From assembly GCA_003254905.1 (NCBI GenBank), contig QANU01086678.1, positions 113,112 through 177,111 of the forward strand: a stretch of DNA of 64,000 bases, read 5' to 3'. The notes beneath the pieces were generated by a model. It did no database searches, was not told the origin of the DNA, and saw only the letters and a list, made by a program, of their open reading frames with translations. Source of the DNA: Nissolia schottii (Eukaryota > Streptophyta > Magnoliopsida > Fabales > Fabaceae). The position numbers and the translations under genes are program-made. Of the stretch, positions 37,501 through 49,704 are shown in pieces (positions within the stretch are counted from its first letter, which is position 1; every line of letters starts with the position of its first letter).

Positions 37501-38090
37501 CTTTCTTTTCCCTTCTTTCTTTCTCCTCAATCAAGATAAACAAACGGGCCTCAGCTTAGTTTGATGATCAGTGAGAAGCTACTTATCAAGATTGAAACAG
37601 TTTTGAGGAAAAAAAAAAAAAAAANNNNNNNNNNNNNNNNNNNNNNNNNNNNNNNNNNNNNNNNAACAACATCTCCCAAAATAATCTCTCAAAACATACC
37701 TAAAGATCCATTTGTTGGATTTGGGTTGGATCAACACATAAACAACCACTAACAAAAAAAACACAATTAAATCTCCCAAAATAAAATTTCCTAAACATGG
37801 CTAAAGACCCGTTTGCTGGAATTGGTTTGAACTCGGAAACGAAGACCCATTTGGTGTTATTGGGTTTCTGGGGCAATAGGGTACTACTACGAACTTAAGC
37901 AATGTGGGCAATAGAAATTCACATCAGAACAATCAGAATTCAGATCAGGAAAATGGAAAAAAAAATGAATTGAATAGAATTGAAGTTACTGGAGACTTAC
38001 CTGTCAGACAAGGAACTTCCCCGAACGGAGATGGAGAAACGGGGAGGGAGAGTGATCGAGTTTACCAGTGCTAGATGTAAGAGCGCTCAC
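37501..38090 (-). other. 5' UTR and probable 5' UTR intron of VHA-D
   Basis: On the minus strand a good donor, CAG|GTAAGT, occurs at 38000/38001, and pyrimidine-rich sequence ending in AG lies near 37550. This suggests a leader exon from about 38090 to 38001 and an intron of about 450 bases containing the N gap. Two imperfect copies of a phrase with ATCTCCCAAAAT lie at 37671-37700 and 37771-37800. The exact acceptor is uncertain. Confidence 0.5.
37625..37664. other. Assembly gap, 40 N
   Basis: A run of N directly after an A-run, inside the probable VHA-D leader intron. Confidence 0.99.
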
Positions 38091-38235
38091 TAATTGGGCC
38101 GACAGTCTACAGGTCCAAACCCAACTTGCGGGCCTGTTTATATTGTAACGCGTTGGGCCTATTTGTCCATATAATCTATCCACCAAAAAATTAATTTAAA
38201 GAAAAAATAATAAAATTGAAAAATAACCACCATAA
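38091..38235. promoter_or_regulatory. Compact divergent promoter with site II (TGGGCC) elements
   Basis: About 150 bases separate the leaders of VHA-D (minus) and the RRM gene (plus). Two TGGGCC boxes (38095-38100 and 38154-38159) and a further GGGCC near 38130 are present. Site II elements (TGGGCC/T) bind TCP factors and mark promoters of growth and ribosome-related plant genes. No convincing TATA box is seen in the plus direction, as is usual for such promoters. Confidence 0.6.
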
Positions 38236-38695
38236 CCTAACAGCACCTGCTCCATTTCTCTCTCTCTCTCCTCTCTCTCGTCTCTCCGCCGCTCCTTCTC
38301 AGGAAGTGACCGAGCCGCCTCCAGCTGCTCTCTACCGCCTCCGCTAATCCTCCCCAGGTATTCCCCAACTACTTGTTTGATCGTTCACTAAAAGTTGTGA
38401 AGTTTTGTTATGGGTTTCCTATGCCTTTTGTGATGAGAACCTAGCCTTGAGCTCGCGAAAGGTATTTTTACTATGTCCTTTTAAGCTTCAATCGTGGAGA
38501 AGGGGAAGCAGGGAGAAAAAATGAATTTTATTGTGCTGTTGGTTGACTGATTATTATGGGGTTATTTTATTATTATTATTATTTTTTGATAGGAATGTTT
38601 GTTATGATTATCAAGTGTCAATTGGTATTTCTTCTGGTAATTATGCATCTTTGTGTAAGTGTTAGGTTTTTGTTTTTTAGGGTTTGATTAGTGAG

Positions 38696-40953
38696 ATGGG
38701 GGCCAAGGCAAAGAAAGCCATGAAGAAGAATTTGAAGAAGGCTACTGCTACTAAGCCTTCGCCTGCTTCCACCAACAAAAAAGCAGAGGGTCCTGATTAT
38801 TTGGTATGAATGTCAATGCACACTGATTTTTTTTTTTTTTTTTTGATCGATAGTTTGTTTGGTTGGTTTAACTTGTTCTTTCTTGTTAATTGATGAAGCC
38901 CTTGGAAGGTGGTCCTGCTCGCAAGCTTCCCCAGCAGAAGCCGCTGGAGAGTTCTTCCACGGTTTTGTATATCGGCCGCATTCCACACGGGTTCTATGAG
39001 AAGGAGATGGAAGGTGCAACTCTTGTCTTTCTGTTTTCCAGAATTGTAGATTTTTAAGCTGGGAAATGTGTTTGTAATAAGCTTAATTGTAGGTTTTTTC
39101 GGACAATTTGGAACCATCAAGAGACTGAGAATTGCAAGAAATAAAAAGGTAAGGTTCCCTAAGCTTTGTTTCCTGTGTATCTGCTTTTGTTTACACTTCT
39201 GTTAACTTTATGCTGATTTGTGGCTTTCTGAGTTTGAGCTTACACTGATCTGTTGTATTACTCTTATTTGGTATATGGTTATTAATTATTATAGATCCAT
39301 TGATTATTTTGTAGAAGGATTCATTCTGATTTGTGTGTGTAAAACTTTAATTCAAAGAAACTTGAAATTCAAAATCATCTTAATGGTTAATAGGCCTCAC
39401 CTTTTGCCCTCATTTCCTGCAAGATAAAGGCTAGTGTGGATCACTATTTTGATCATTTTTCTTTATTGGTTCTTGAGCCATCAAGCTACTCGGTGTTGTT
39501 GGGCATTGAATCCATGAATTCAATGATATCTATTTATTGCTTAATTTCACTTTTTTAATTTTTAAATATAATTCAATTTTGTAGTTGATTGATATTAAAC
39601 ATAGATGTTTCTTGATGTTTAACAGACAGGAAAATCAAGACATTTTGGGTTCATCGAATTTGAATCTCCTGAGGTAGTTGTTTCATCTGACTGTGTTGTG
39701 ACTTGAGTTTATCATCTATCATAAACTTCTATTCTTATGTGCTAATATGGCCTTGCTTTTTAGGTAGCAAAAATTGTGGCTGATACTATGCACAATTATC
39801 TGCTTTTTGAGCATCTTCTCCAAGTCCATTTGGTACCTTCTGAGGATGTTCATCCAAAATTGTAGGTTATTGATTCTCTTTCCACATCTATTTTCTTTTT
39901 AGGTTTCATCACCTGTTATTGTAGCATTAGTGTCTGTTTCCTTTCTTTCCTTCTTAACAACAATGATTTTCTTAGGAGGGAAAAATACTATAGCATCAGA
40001 AATTCCTTTAGGATGTGTTTGCGAGTTGGATTTTGGAGGGGAAGGAAATGCTTTGGGGGGCTTAGTATATTGGATTTTGGAGGGGAAGGAAAGGTTTTGG
40101 GGGGCTTAGTCATGGTTTATACTAAGCCCCCCAAAGCATTTCCTTCCTCTCCAAAACCCAACTCGCAAACACACTCCCTTAAATGAGAGGAAAATATTGG
40201 CTAGAAACCTTGTAAGATCCTTATTATTTGGTACTCTCTCAGGGACAAATTATAATTAAATAGAGAGACCTCATGAGGTGATGATACCTTGAGCAGAAAC
40301 CAAAATAGTAGCTAGGAAACAGTAGAACTCCAATCATCTTTCCGTCCATTCTTGTATTAAAGCCTGTAAAACGACATATCTGGTCACATTTCACTGAACT
40401 AATTGCATATAATATATGTATTGGAAAAAAGTTAGAAAAAGGAAAAAAACAGTTTCTTATTCTGAATATCAAGAGGATAATATGGAGACTTGGGATTTTA
40501 CTTTATAGATGGAGAGGTTTCAATTACCGTTACAAGCCAGTGGATGCAGTCCAAATTCAACGAGAGCAACATGACAAGGTATCTAGTTGGATGAATGGAG
40601 AAGTGTGTCTTTTTTATTTTTTCAGTCTGATCCTCAGTATTAAGAAAGTATGTTCTTTGGCGTTGTCTGATCAGGAAAGAACATTGGAAGAGCACCAGAA
40701 ATTGGTTGAAAAGATATTGAAGCGTGACAAAAAACGGCAAAAAAGGATGGAGGCCGCCGGCATTGATTATGAGTGCCCTGAATTTGTGAGTTTTTTTTTC
40801 CCCCTTCCTGCCTTTATCTGTAACTGGTTGCGTAGTTTTTTCTTTTTCCTGAAATTTGAAGTTTTACTACTGGAATTTTACTCATGTTATTTGTAATTGT
40901 TGCAGGTGGGTAATATGCGGCCTGCTCCAAAGAAAATAAAGTTTGAAGACTAA
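38696..40953 (+). CDS. Nucleolar RRM protein, NIFK/Nop15-like, 8 coding exons
   Basis: Coding exons: 38696-38803, 38899-39013, 39093-39148, 39626-39673, 39764-39861, 40509-40578, 40675-40785, 40906-40953. All borders are GT-AG and the joined frame gives 217 residues. A leader exon ends at 38357 (AG|GTATTC) and the leader intron ends at 38680, 15 bases before the ATG. The Lys-rich N-terminus ([16 protein letters not shown]) is followed by one RRM with RNP2 VLYIGRIP (58-65) and RNP1 RHFGFIEF (98-105), then [10 protein letters not shown] and a basic helix ([13 protein letters not shown]). This layout matches the MKI67 FHA-interacting nucleolar phosphoprotein/Nop15 family, which acts in 60S ribosomal subunit assembly; that role is inferred from the family. 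The 5' UTR is CT-rich. Intron 5 (39862-40508) carries a small MITE. Confidence 0.92.
40011..40178. mobile_element. PIF/Harbinger (Tourist-like) MITE, 168 bp, in an intron
   Basis: The ends are inverted: GGATGTGTTTGCGAGTTGG on the left and, read from the right, GGGAGTGTGTTTGCGAG. The pairing runs on through TTTTGGAG...GGAAGGAAATGC. The 3-bp duplication TTA (40008-40010 and 40179-40181) fits this superfamily. The left arm holds a second, near-identical sub-copy of the GGATTTTGGAGGGGAAGGAA block (from 40029 and from 40071). It sits inside intron 5 of the RRM gene, in plus-strand transcripts, and would fold into a strong hairpin. Confidence 0.85.
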
Positions 40954-43900
40954 GTAGGTAAACCTGTCTTGTCTTATAAAGGAGATGATGAGCCTTTCTC
41001 TATGTTGGCAGTTGTGTGCATACTACTATTGTATTGATGTTTGTCATAAAAATATATCATTTTACTGAATATCGTCAGAGTTAATATAGGACACAGTTCA
41101 ATGATGTGGTTTCGGTTACCAACTTTCTTCCCTTGGACGTGCTAGAGGAAGGAGATCTGATCTACCATGCCATGAGGGAGGCAAGAAGGATTGCTGTTAT
41201 AGGATTTTAAGTATTGGCGCTGAATTGTTAGCTTTTCAAGTACTAGAGCCTACAATTTTGAGACTTCCTTAATCTTGTATTGTCAAAATTCAGACTTTAA
41301 CAAAACATTATGCATTGAACCTTTATATATAGTTCTTTTGATCTGGGGTTAATTGAAATTAACATCCTGAAGATTTTATGGGAGTTTGAGCTGGGGTTTA
41401 TTATACTGGATGAAAGGCTCACCCTCTCATAAAGCATTCTTCTTTGATGATTAAAAATGACTGTTATTCATATAGTTTTAATTCGATACATTTTAGGATC
41501 ATTGCGATTAGTGTTATATTTTGAGTTGAATGATGAAAGAAAAAAATGTATTCTCGCGAAGTACATGATATGAAGGGCATTGATTAAAAACACATTAAAA
41601 CAAAATCAACCCAAATTGCTTCTAAAACATGCAACGTTGGATTGGCGAGACTGTGTTAGCTATGCATATAATAATAATCTATACATTACAATAAAAGAGG
41701 ATATCATGAAATAATTGTTATTTGGTGTCCATTATTTTCACTTTTATCCTTACGGTTACAACTATTTACAAAAGAAATATTTGTTTAGCAAGTGTGTTTG
41801 TCAAACTTTACTAGTAATAATAATAATATAATAAAGAGGACTTAAAAAAATCATTTGGTGTCTAATTTATTATGTCAATTTTACCTTTGCATTTAATTAA
41901 TTATAAAATATTTATTAAATAAAAAAATAAATTCATGTAGTCATCACTCTTCACTAAACCCAACTTTTCTAACCCACTCCTAGAAATTTTATTTTTCATT
42001 ACTACCATATTTATATCTATTAGTTAGAACTAATTCAATACTTTATAGAAGGCAAACTAGTATATCACAAATTAGGAAAAAAGTAAAGTATACATATCAA
42101 CGATGAAGCTTTGTTGCAGGACTCTTTTTATTTTTAATTTTTATCCGTATAATTTGTTAAGAAATGGGTTGCTTGAACCCTTGAAAAGTGCATACAACGG
42201 GTCTATCATGCATGACCTTTTTTGCCCTTACCTTATGGTGGGGGTGTTTACACTGAAATAATGACGCATTTTCGTTAGTCATTCGTTAAAGATTTCTTCC
42301 CACGAAGTAGCACGCAGTGTGCTGTTTTTTCTTGGTATTGATATTTTGTCAAATAATGTCACAGATTATCCGTCATGTTTGTCATTTATGGAGGACTGCT
42401 TCGCGTGGAAGGTAGAGAACAAGAGTGGAAGATGCGTTCGAAATTTCGGATATTCATAATACGTAGCACCAAAACGAAAGATGAGACACCATTTGCATAT
42501 CCTCCTCAAACCATTTGGTACCCATTACTATGATCTTTAAACAAAATATTTATAGACATAAATTTTATTTATTCAAATTGACATACAAATTTACGAGTTA
42601 ATATTTTTTTTAATAATATCTCACTAATTTTATCGTGAATGAATACATGCATTTCAAAAAGAAAATTTAATACCAGTTGTTTTTCTTTTTTGTCAAATTT
42701 AAAACTAATTTTTCCTTTCTTGAGAGACAAAAAAAAAATGATTTTAAATTTGACAAAAAAAATTGATTTTAAATTTTCATTTTGGAGTACATTTATTTAT
42801 TCATGATAAAATTGTGGGTTTATTCTGGTATCTTTATTAACTTTAAGAGTATTGATATCATAACATTTAAGATTTTGTCAAATATTCTATTAACTCAAAT
42901 TGTTAATTGTTTTAAATTTTTAATTGAATTACAATTTTAAATTCAATGAGATATCGATACCTTCATAAAAGTTTAGTTACCTGAGATTGAGAATTTGTTT
43001 ACTTAAACAATAGTGAGATTGAAAACAAGGAAATGTATCCTACACAAAATTGGAGACCTTGACTGCATCCGCTTCATATTCTTTTGATACTTATCCGCTC
43101 CATATAGTCATTTTAAAATTTTAACTGATAATTAATTATTCTATGGGTTTAATTGATGTGTATATTTTTAAACATTAGTATTAATTTTATTTTACATTGA
43201 TTTTCAATAAAAAAATTTATATGCCACGTCAAAAAAAAAATCACATGTAGTATTGGGCGAGAGAACCAACTATTTTTAATTGTATATTAATGTTTTTTGA
43301 TGACAATATCAAAAAAAAAATTATATTATTAATATTGCATAGTCATTTAACTTTTACATTATATAAATTGTCTTTAAAGTTATTAATTATGATTTTTTTT
43401 TGTCTTATCAATTCATTAATTTGTTTTCTATCTTTTTATTAACCAACAAAATTTAGAATACTATAATTTTTTAATAAGTTAAAGAATAATTTAAATTTCA
43501 TGATGAAAAACAATCAAGTGTAGGAAAGTATGTACTTAATGTTAATATTGTTATTTTGAAGTATAATGAATTTTTTAGTGCGAGAAATACAATGAATCTG
43601 GAAAGAAAAGAGGAATTTTGCTAAGATGGTGCTTAAATGACAATTAACTATATTAGATAATATTTTTTTGGTAATAATTATATTATTTAATATAATCCTT
43701 TCATTTTAAAATAAAATAATTCTATAACAAAATTAGAGGATAATTTACTCTTTTTTATAGTTATTTACATAAATAAAAAAATTGGATAATTTACTCTTTT
43801 TTTATAGTTATTTACATAAATAAAAAAATCAAGTCTGATAAAATATTTTCGCAATCCTAATAATACCGCATTACATGGAAAATTTATATACGAAATAAAA

Positions 43901-44085
43901 ATAATAATTTACTATAAAATATTTTTACCATAATTTTTTATGATTATTTTACTATAATTATACGTAGCGGTAGATTGTTACGCACGAAAATCTCCTCTAC
44001 TTAAATTCCGAGTAAATCCATTTTGCCTCTAAACTTCAACGGTTAAAGTGCCAAACCGACTTAACGTTCAATCATCATCATCATC
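40954..44085. other. Intergenic, AT-rich; 46-bp tandem duplication at 43738-43830
   Basis: No gene. The RRM gene 3' UTR probably ends within 200-400 bases. A unit containing GGATAATTTACTC and ending ATAAATAAAAAAAT is present twice in direct tandem at 43738-43830, nearly identical and therefore recent. Confidence 0.5.
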
Positions 44086-45870
44086 ATGGGAGGCGGAGCA
44101 GCTATGAGGACAGCGGCCAAGTTCGTCGGCTTTGGTTCCGCCGCATCCGCCGGGATCAGGGGAGCTCCCATGGCGATGCCGACGCTGGCCGAGTATTCGA
44201 TCCAGAACGCATCGATTCCCGGTACGGCGGCCTTGTCGTCTTTGCAGGCGCCGATGGACACGGCTGCGTCGTGGGAGCTGGACGACTGGGTGGTCTTCGG
44301 CGGCGTTCCTAGCTTCCAGGAGGCCAAAGCTGCGACCTGTGAACTGAAAGAAGCTATTGACAGGTACTCTGTTTTCTCTCTCTCTCTCTCTCTCTCTTTT
44401 CTGTTGAATTCAATCTTAAGATTTATATGTGAAATCAATTTCGGGTATCTCCTTTGTGACCATACACAAGAGCATTGGTTTTCTGGATTATAGTTTGCTT
44501 TGTGTTAAAAAAAATAATGTTTTGGCCAAAAAACCATGGTTAACTTGTGTTTGGAGTTTGAACATGATTTGGGACTCAGGAAATCAGAAGATTGAGAACA
44601 ACATCTAAGCATGCTGTTAAGTCAGTTAGGTTCAAATTAACATGATCATATTCTTGAATTTGTTTACGTGTTAAATTATTGGGAACCTACTTATTGATTC
44701 TTCATACATCATGGTGTAATTTAATCTTGAGTAGTTTGTTTTGTGTGTGTGAAAAGAGAGTTGTGTTATGTGTATTTATTTTGTATAATCATGCATTCAC
44801 AAATCCCATTTATCATTAGAAAAGATTTTATTGGGGCCACACTCCATCTAATGATAGATGGAATATGAGTTAACACATTATCACATATAAAATAAATGCA
44901 CGTAACATTTATTTTCTTGAAATTAGTTCCCTTCCCTTGAGGAGTGGGGACATCAGGCAATGGTGGGAACAACACCAGTTCTGTTTTATATGTCTTTTGA
45001 ACCTTACTGCATTTTTTGTGGTATAGGACATGTGTTCCAACAGTTAGCATATATGCTGTGTTATGTGTATGTTATATTCATCTGTTTTAGGGTATATCTA
45101 TCCTCAAAGTCTTCCGTAAGCGAGGATTCTGGTCAGTTGGGGGGTGTTACTGAGGTGATACCGTTTTCTTCGGTGCCAAGCCATGCACTTCAAGCTTTCC
45201 AATTGCTTAGTGTAAATGCTGAGGCACAGGTAAATGAGAACTACTCCATATCTGAAGGATCTCTTGAAATCATTTTCTTGCGCAAAGATCTAAACAAGTT
45301 CATTAAATTAAGATTGTTCATTTATTGAAATAATAGAATTCACTCTGTCTTTGGCATTAAACAGACTATTGTAGCTTCCATCGCGTGCGATCCAAATGTT
45401 TGGAATGCAATGATGCAAAATTCCGCAGTGAAGAATTTCTTCCAATCACAGCAGACAGGTAATATCATGCTACTAACCATTGCTTAATAAATCCTCCTTC
45501 TCTGTTTTACGCTTTCCATCACTCTTCTAATCTTGGATTAATTCATGTTGATGTGCATTGTGCTGTAGGTGCTCTTTTGGAAGAGGTGGGGACTGATGAA
45601 GAAGTGGAAGATTTACCTGATTCTAACTCAGGGAATGGAATTGTCGATTTCATGGACAATGTGCTGAATAAAGTGTCCCTTAATGTGGCTGAATTGGTGA
45701 GCAGCGTGTCGGTTTACCTGCAGAACATATTTGGGTATTCAATTGCTGCTGATGCTGATGATGCTAATGGGAACTCGAAAACAAGCTTCATGAATCATAT
45801 GGCCATGGGAGGAACTTTCATGGGATTGGCAGTGTTGGTGGGGATGGTGGTATTGCTTAAGCGTGCTTAA
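44086..45870 (+). CDS. Plant-specific tail-anchored protein of unknown function, 4 exons
   Basis: Exons 44086-44363, 45091-45229, 45365-45458 and 45569-45870, all GT-AG, join to 270 residues. The N-terminus (MGGGAAMRTAAKFVGFG) is small-residue and Ala-rich. A conserved-looking block follows (WELDDWVVFGGVPSFQEAKA), then SSVPSHALQAFQLL, then TIVASIACDPNVWNAMMQN. The C-terminus has one hydrophobic span (about 250-267, GTFMGLAVLVGMVVLL) and ends KRA, which makes it a tail-anchored membrane protein. I recognise the arrangement from uncharacterised plant proteins but cannot name a function. The start has little competition: the preceding bases are ATC repeats and the frame upstream lacks another ATG. 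Intron 1 begins with a (CT)n tract (44371-44398). Confidence 0.88.
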
Positions 45871-46840
45871 GCTTTTATGCTTAATTACAATATTTGCTTG
45901 TGTGTGTTTGGATTCGTGGTGGATGGGTGATTCTTGTTGATTGGAGAAGTGAAAAATACTCACTTTTAGCATACTAGAATTGATTCTAATGCCTTAAAAC
46001 GGAAAACTGAACACATGCTAACTCTTTGTTTAGTTATGGTTGTTATGTTTTTATCTTCTCCCTAAAAGTGGAAAATGCACTAAACATGTAAAATACATTT
46101 TAAGTTTCAGCATATGGAAATATGGAATAATACATGAACGCTTTCACCATATTTTTGTACTTTGCCATGTATGAGAGCCTGTTTGTTTTATCTCATTGCC
46201 AACCCGCATTGACCAAAAGAATGTGAGAGGGAAGAAAATGTTATTTGGAAATTGAGCATGAAACTATGTCAATTCCATAGTCATTCACCTTTTGACAAGA
46301 TTTTCATGTAGTATGGACCCTACTCAGAATACATTTAATGGTGGATGACTAGTGAGTCGACATAATGTCTCAATCAATGAGCCTTAATAACATTTCTCTG
46401 GAGGGAACTATGGCAACATGGCTAGAAGTGTACGGAAATTTTTATTTATTTTTTTGTTTACCCATCAAACCAAAAGCACTCTAGATAGTTTTTCTCAATG
46501 ACTTTTCTCATTGCGGAGAAGGACCGATGGTTAAAAAGTTCATAAATTCAAATGTTAGCTTCAAGAAAATAGCGATCTAATGATTGGATTCATATCGTAG
46601 ATCAGTTTTAATTTCTCCCTTACCTATCAATTGTGATAAGATTTATTGCGTATCCTCAAAGTATATAGGTGAAGATAGAAAGTTAAAATCAATGTCCATG
46701 GATTTTATAATCATTATTCATTTTCATTATTCACTAATGTTTTTGATCATTTAGCATGGTGCATTCAATATTGATAATTCTCCAATGAGAGTTTTTTTTT
46801 TTTGGTTTTTGGTTAGGAAACTTGTTTTATTTAGGGTAAT
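45871..46840. other. 3' flank of the tail-anchored gene; intergenic
   Basis: No gene. The transcript end is probably within the first 300 bases. The remaining part is AT-rich and unremarkable. Confidence 0.4.
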
Positions 46841-46846
46841 TTAGGT

Positions 46847-47202
46847 TGTTTTTAAAGTCTTTTAGTCCATGTTGATCTTTGTATTGTACCAACGACTTCT
46901 CTTCCCCAATTTACAACCAACTCCTAGATAAGTGGGGAAAGATAAGTTGGGGAAACTGTTATGTGAATTCCCCTCCTTCTATCTCTATTTAAACATCCTA
47001 GCTCATCTATAAAATCACATGACCTCAAGTCACCAGGTATCACACATTCCCTTTCTAGAGAATTCACCTAACCGCCGCACTCTCTAAGCGAGGAACTTGC
47101 TTCGAGCTTCTGTCCAAGCATTGGATATTCCGTCAAGACGCCTTCTTCACACTCTACCTGTGTTCAGGTAATTTCGTTCCCTATACAAATTCTTTGCGAA
47201 CA
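46847..47202 (+). mobile_element. Solo LTR relative of 32898-33456, shorter, plus orientation
   Basis: The segment aligns in reverse orientation with the LTR at 32.9-33.5 kb over many blocks: AACTCCTAGATAAG, CCTAGCTCATC, ATCACATGACCTCA, GAATTCACCTAA, CTTCTGTC, GTGTTCAG, TTCGTTCCCTATAC and the end GCGAACA. It is about 200 bases shorter because the GC-rich front part is missing or diverged. TG at 46847 and CA at 47202 are flanked by AGGT (46843-46846 and 47203-47206), a short match that is suggestive only. Confidence 0.65.
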
Positions 47203-47207
47203 AGGTT

Positions 47208-49704
47208 GATGCGAAAATGAATATAGATTTTACTTGGATATTTTTGTTTCAAATTTATTGGCCACATTATCATCGTAAATTTATATATGCTTGATAGATT
47301 GTCTTTAAGTGCTTTCTTAATAACTCTAACTTGTTATATTACACAAGCATGAGAATGGGATAATTGTTTATCTTCATGTGAAAGATATTGATGATGTACC
47401 AAATAATTCCCCAAAAGATTATAAAAGCCCATGACGTAGACAAAAGATTAGCTATTTCTTACCTTTTTTTTTATCAATATATGAAGTTACAAAATTCATA
47501 TCCATGTTAAGGAACGAGGAAAATAGAGAGTATTATTGAAAATATTAATGTTATAAAAGTGAAGGGGTACATATTAGTTTTAGTTATTAGCTTACACTAC
47601 AGCTCCAAGATATTTTTTTCTCTTTGTTCTTAGCTCCAAAATTCCCAAACACCGGTGTTTAGTTAAATCTAACTTGGGCTCACAAGAAAGCAAAACAAGA
47701 ACTTAATTAACATGGGTTCCTAATCAACACTACAATGGTTGAATTGATCGATAAATTTTTTATAAAAGTTTAGGTGGGTTAGATGCCGGTACACCCCATC
47801 AATTTCTGTGAAGACATCCCAATCTCATTGAGGATTTGTAGGAGAGATTACATAGCGAATTTATTGGCCCCACCAAAGAAGAATATATCATTTCTTTGCC
47901 TATAAGAACACAATATACACATGAGAAAGAGTAAAAATGTATTTGCAAAATATATTATTTCTTTTCCTATAAGAAAATCAACATGGAATAGTTCCACTTC
48001 ATACGTCACAATACAAGACAATGTGGATTAGCATATTGAAATTAGTCCTCAAGTTACCCACAAAAAAATAAATCAAAACAAAAAAAGATCCGTCAACTTT
48101 CATTCCTTATGCATACATGCATATACTCTAGTTTTAAAGAAATTATTTCCTCAAAAGTTTAAGCAAAATTTTGTGAACCAAATGTCTAATAAAATATTAA
48201 TTTCTGTCAAAGTGATTCTAAAAAATTTAATGGTTATAGATACCCTAGATACCTTCTCTAAGTTTTTTTGATAATCACATTGGCATACGGCATAGTTCTG
48301 ATGAAGGTTTCCTCCAAATGAAGTACAACTAACACCAACGATCACCTGGTGCGGGCCTCTATAGACAAAGAGTAATGCAATGCAAACTACAACATTTAAA
48401 ATGTTTAACGGACTAAACACCAACAGAAGTTTTATTACTAACAAGGGACTAAATTGAAATAAACTAGTCCATTGCATGTTAATTTAACTACACACTTTCA
48501 TCCCTCCATTTTCATTCTATCTTTCCAATTTTATCCCTTATATTTTTATTCCCCTCTCAAAGTTTCCCACAGTAAACATGAATGCTGTAAGAATAAAAGG
48601 AGTTAAAATGTGATGCTGATTACACTTTACAAAAATATTTAAGTAGTGAAATTGTTACTTTTGGACCTTAACAAAGTTATCCAACTTAAATGAAAAGGGA
48701 AAATAATTTCAAATGATCTCAACATTAATCTCCTCAAAACAATCCCCACAAATGAGCTTAGCAGGAAATGAAAACAATTTGCATCGTTGTTTACGATCAG
48801 CATCACCATTAAAATGATCACAACAATCTTCAATTTGGAAAAAAAAAAAAAAAAAACTTGTTGAATTCAGTGAGCTGAAGCTAGGGACATGAGCTATAAC
48901 ATTAGAAATTCAGGACTTGGAATTAGAGAAACATAAAGAATATTTATAAGGTTAATAATTTGAAACAAAAATATGAAATATGAGTTTTACTAGGAAAAAA
49001 GGAAGTTGACTCATATTTTCTTGAAAGGCTTGTTGTTCTGATTTGGTATCCCTCAAGCACATACCATTCAAATGTGGAACTTTGAATAAGTATGGTTAGT
49101 GGTGAAAAGTGTAACAATGATTGTTAACTTATTCAATCACATCTCAACATGACTTAATAGAACTTTTTATGGTTCATAAGGCAAACTAGTGAATTCAAAG
49201 CAAATTTTAACACTTACTAAGCCTTCAACTATATAAATACCATCGTAATATCTGATTTTGGCCTTATCCCATTTGATTAGCTCACCACCTTGGTTAAATA
49301 CCAACGTAATACATGATTTTGGCCTTATCCCATTTGATTAGCTCACCGCCTTGGTTGAAAATTCAAAAAATTAGAAAAATTCTTAGCCAAGAAAATGATA
49401 ATGATTTATAGTACAAAATGAATGAATAATGACCGAAAACTATTAATTAGAATCTTGCCATAAGAGAGATCATGGATAACATCTCCTCGATGACCAAAAA
49501 GGTGAATTAAGACACTTTTAATCTGTTCAATAAACATTATCATGATAACAAACTTTTGATCACAATATATAAAAAACAAACCCAATTGTTGAGTATCTTC
49601 ACATGAACTCGTTGTTCTATAGTTTGGTTAGTCCTTGCACTGCAATGAGTAGCCACTTTCTGAACAAAAGTCTTGGTGCTTTCATTTTCTAGAAATCGAC
49701 CAAT
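47208..49704. other. Intergenic; 62-bp tandem duplication at 49238-49360
   Basis: AT-rich. A unit with GATTTTGGCCTTATCCCATT followed by TGATTAGCTCACC is present twice in tandem (49238-49299 and 49300-49360), with few differences. No gene is seen. The 108-residue minus-strand frame at 48151-48477 has no domain pattern. Confidence 0.5.

Noticed and set aside
36941..37564. Plus-strand and alternative minus-strand frames overlapping VHA-D
   Set aside because: Shadows of the conserved subunit D frame.
48151..48477. 108-residue minus-strand frame
   Set aside because: Hydrophobic, low-complexity AT-type composition with no recognisable motif or gene structure.
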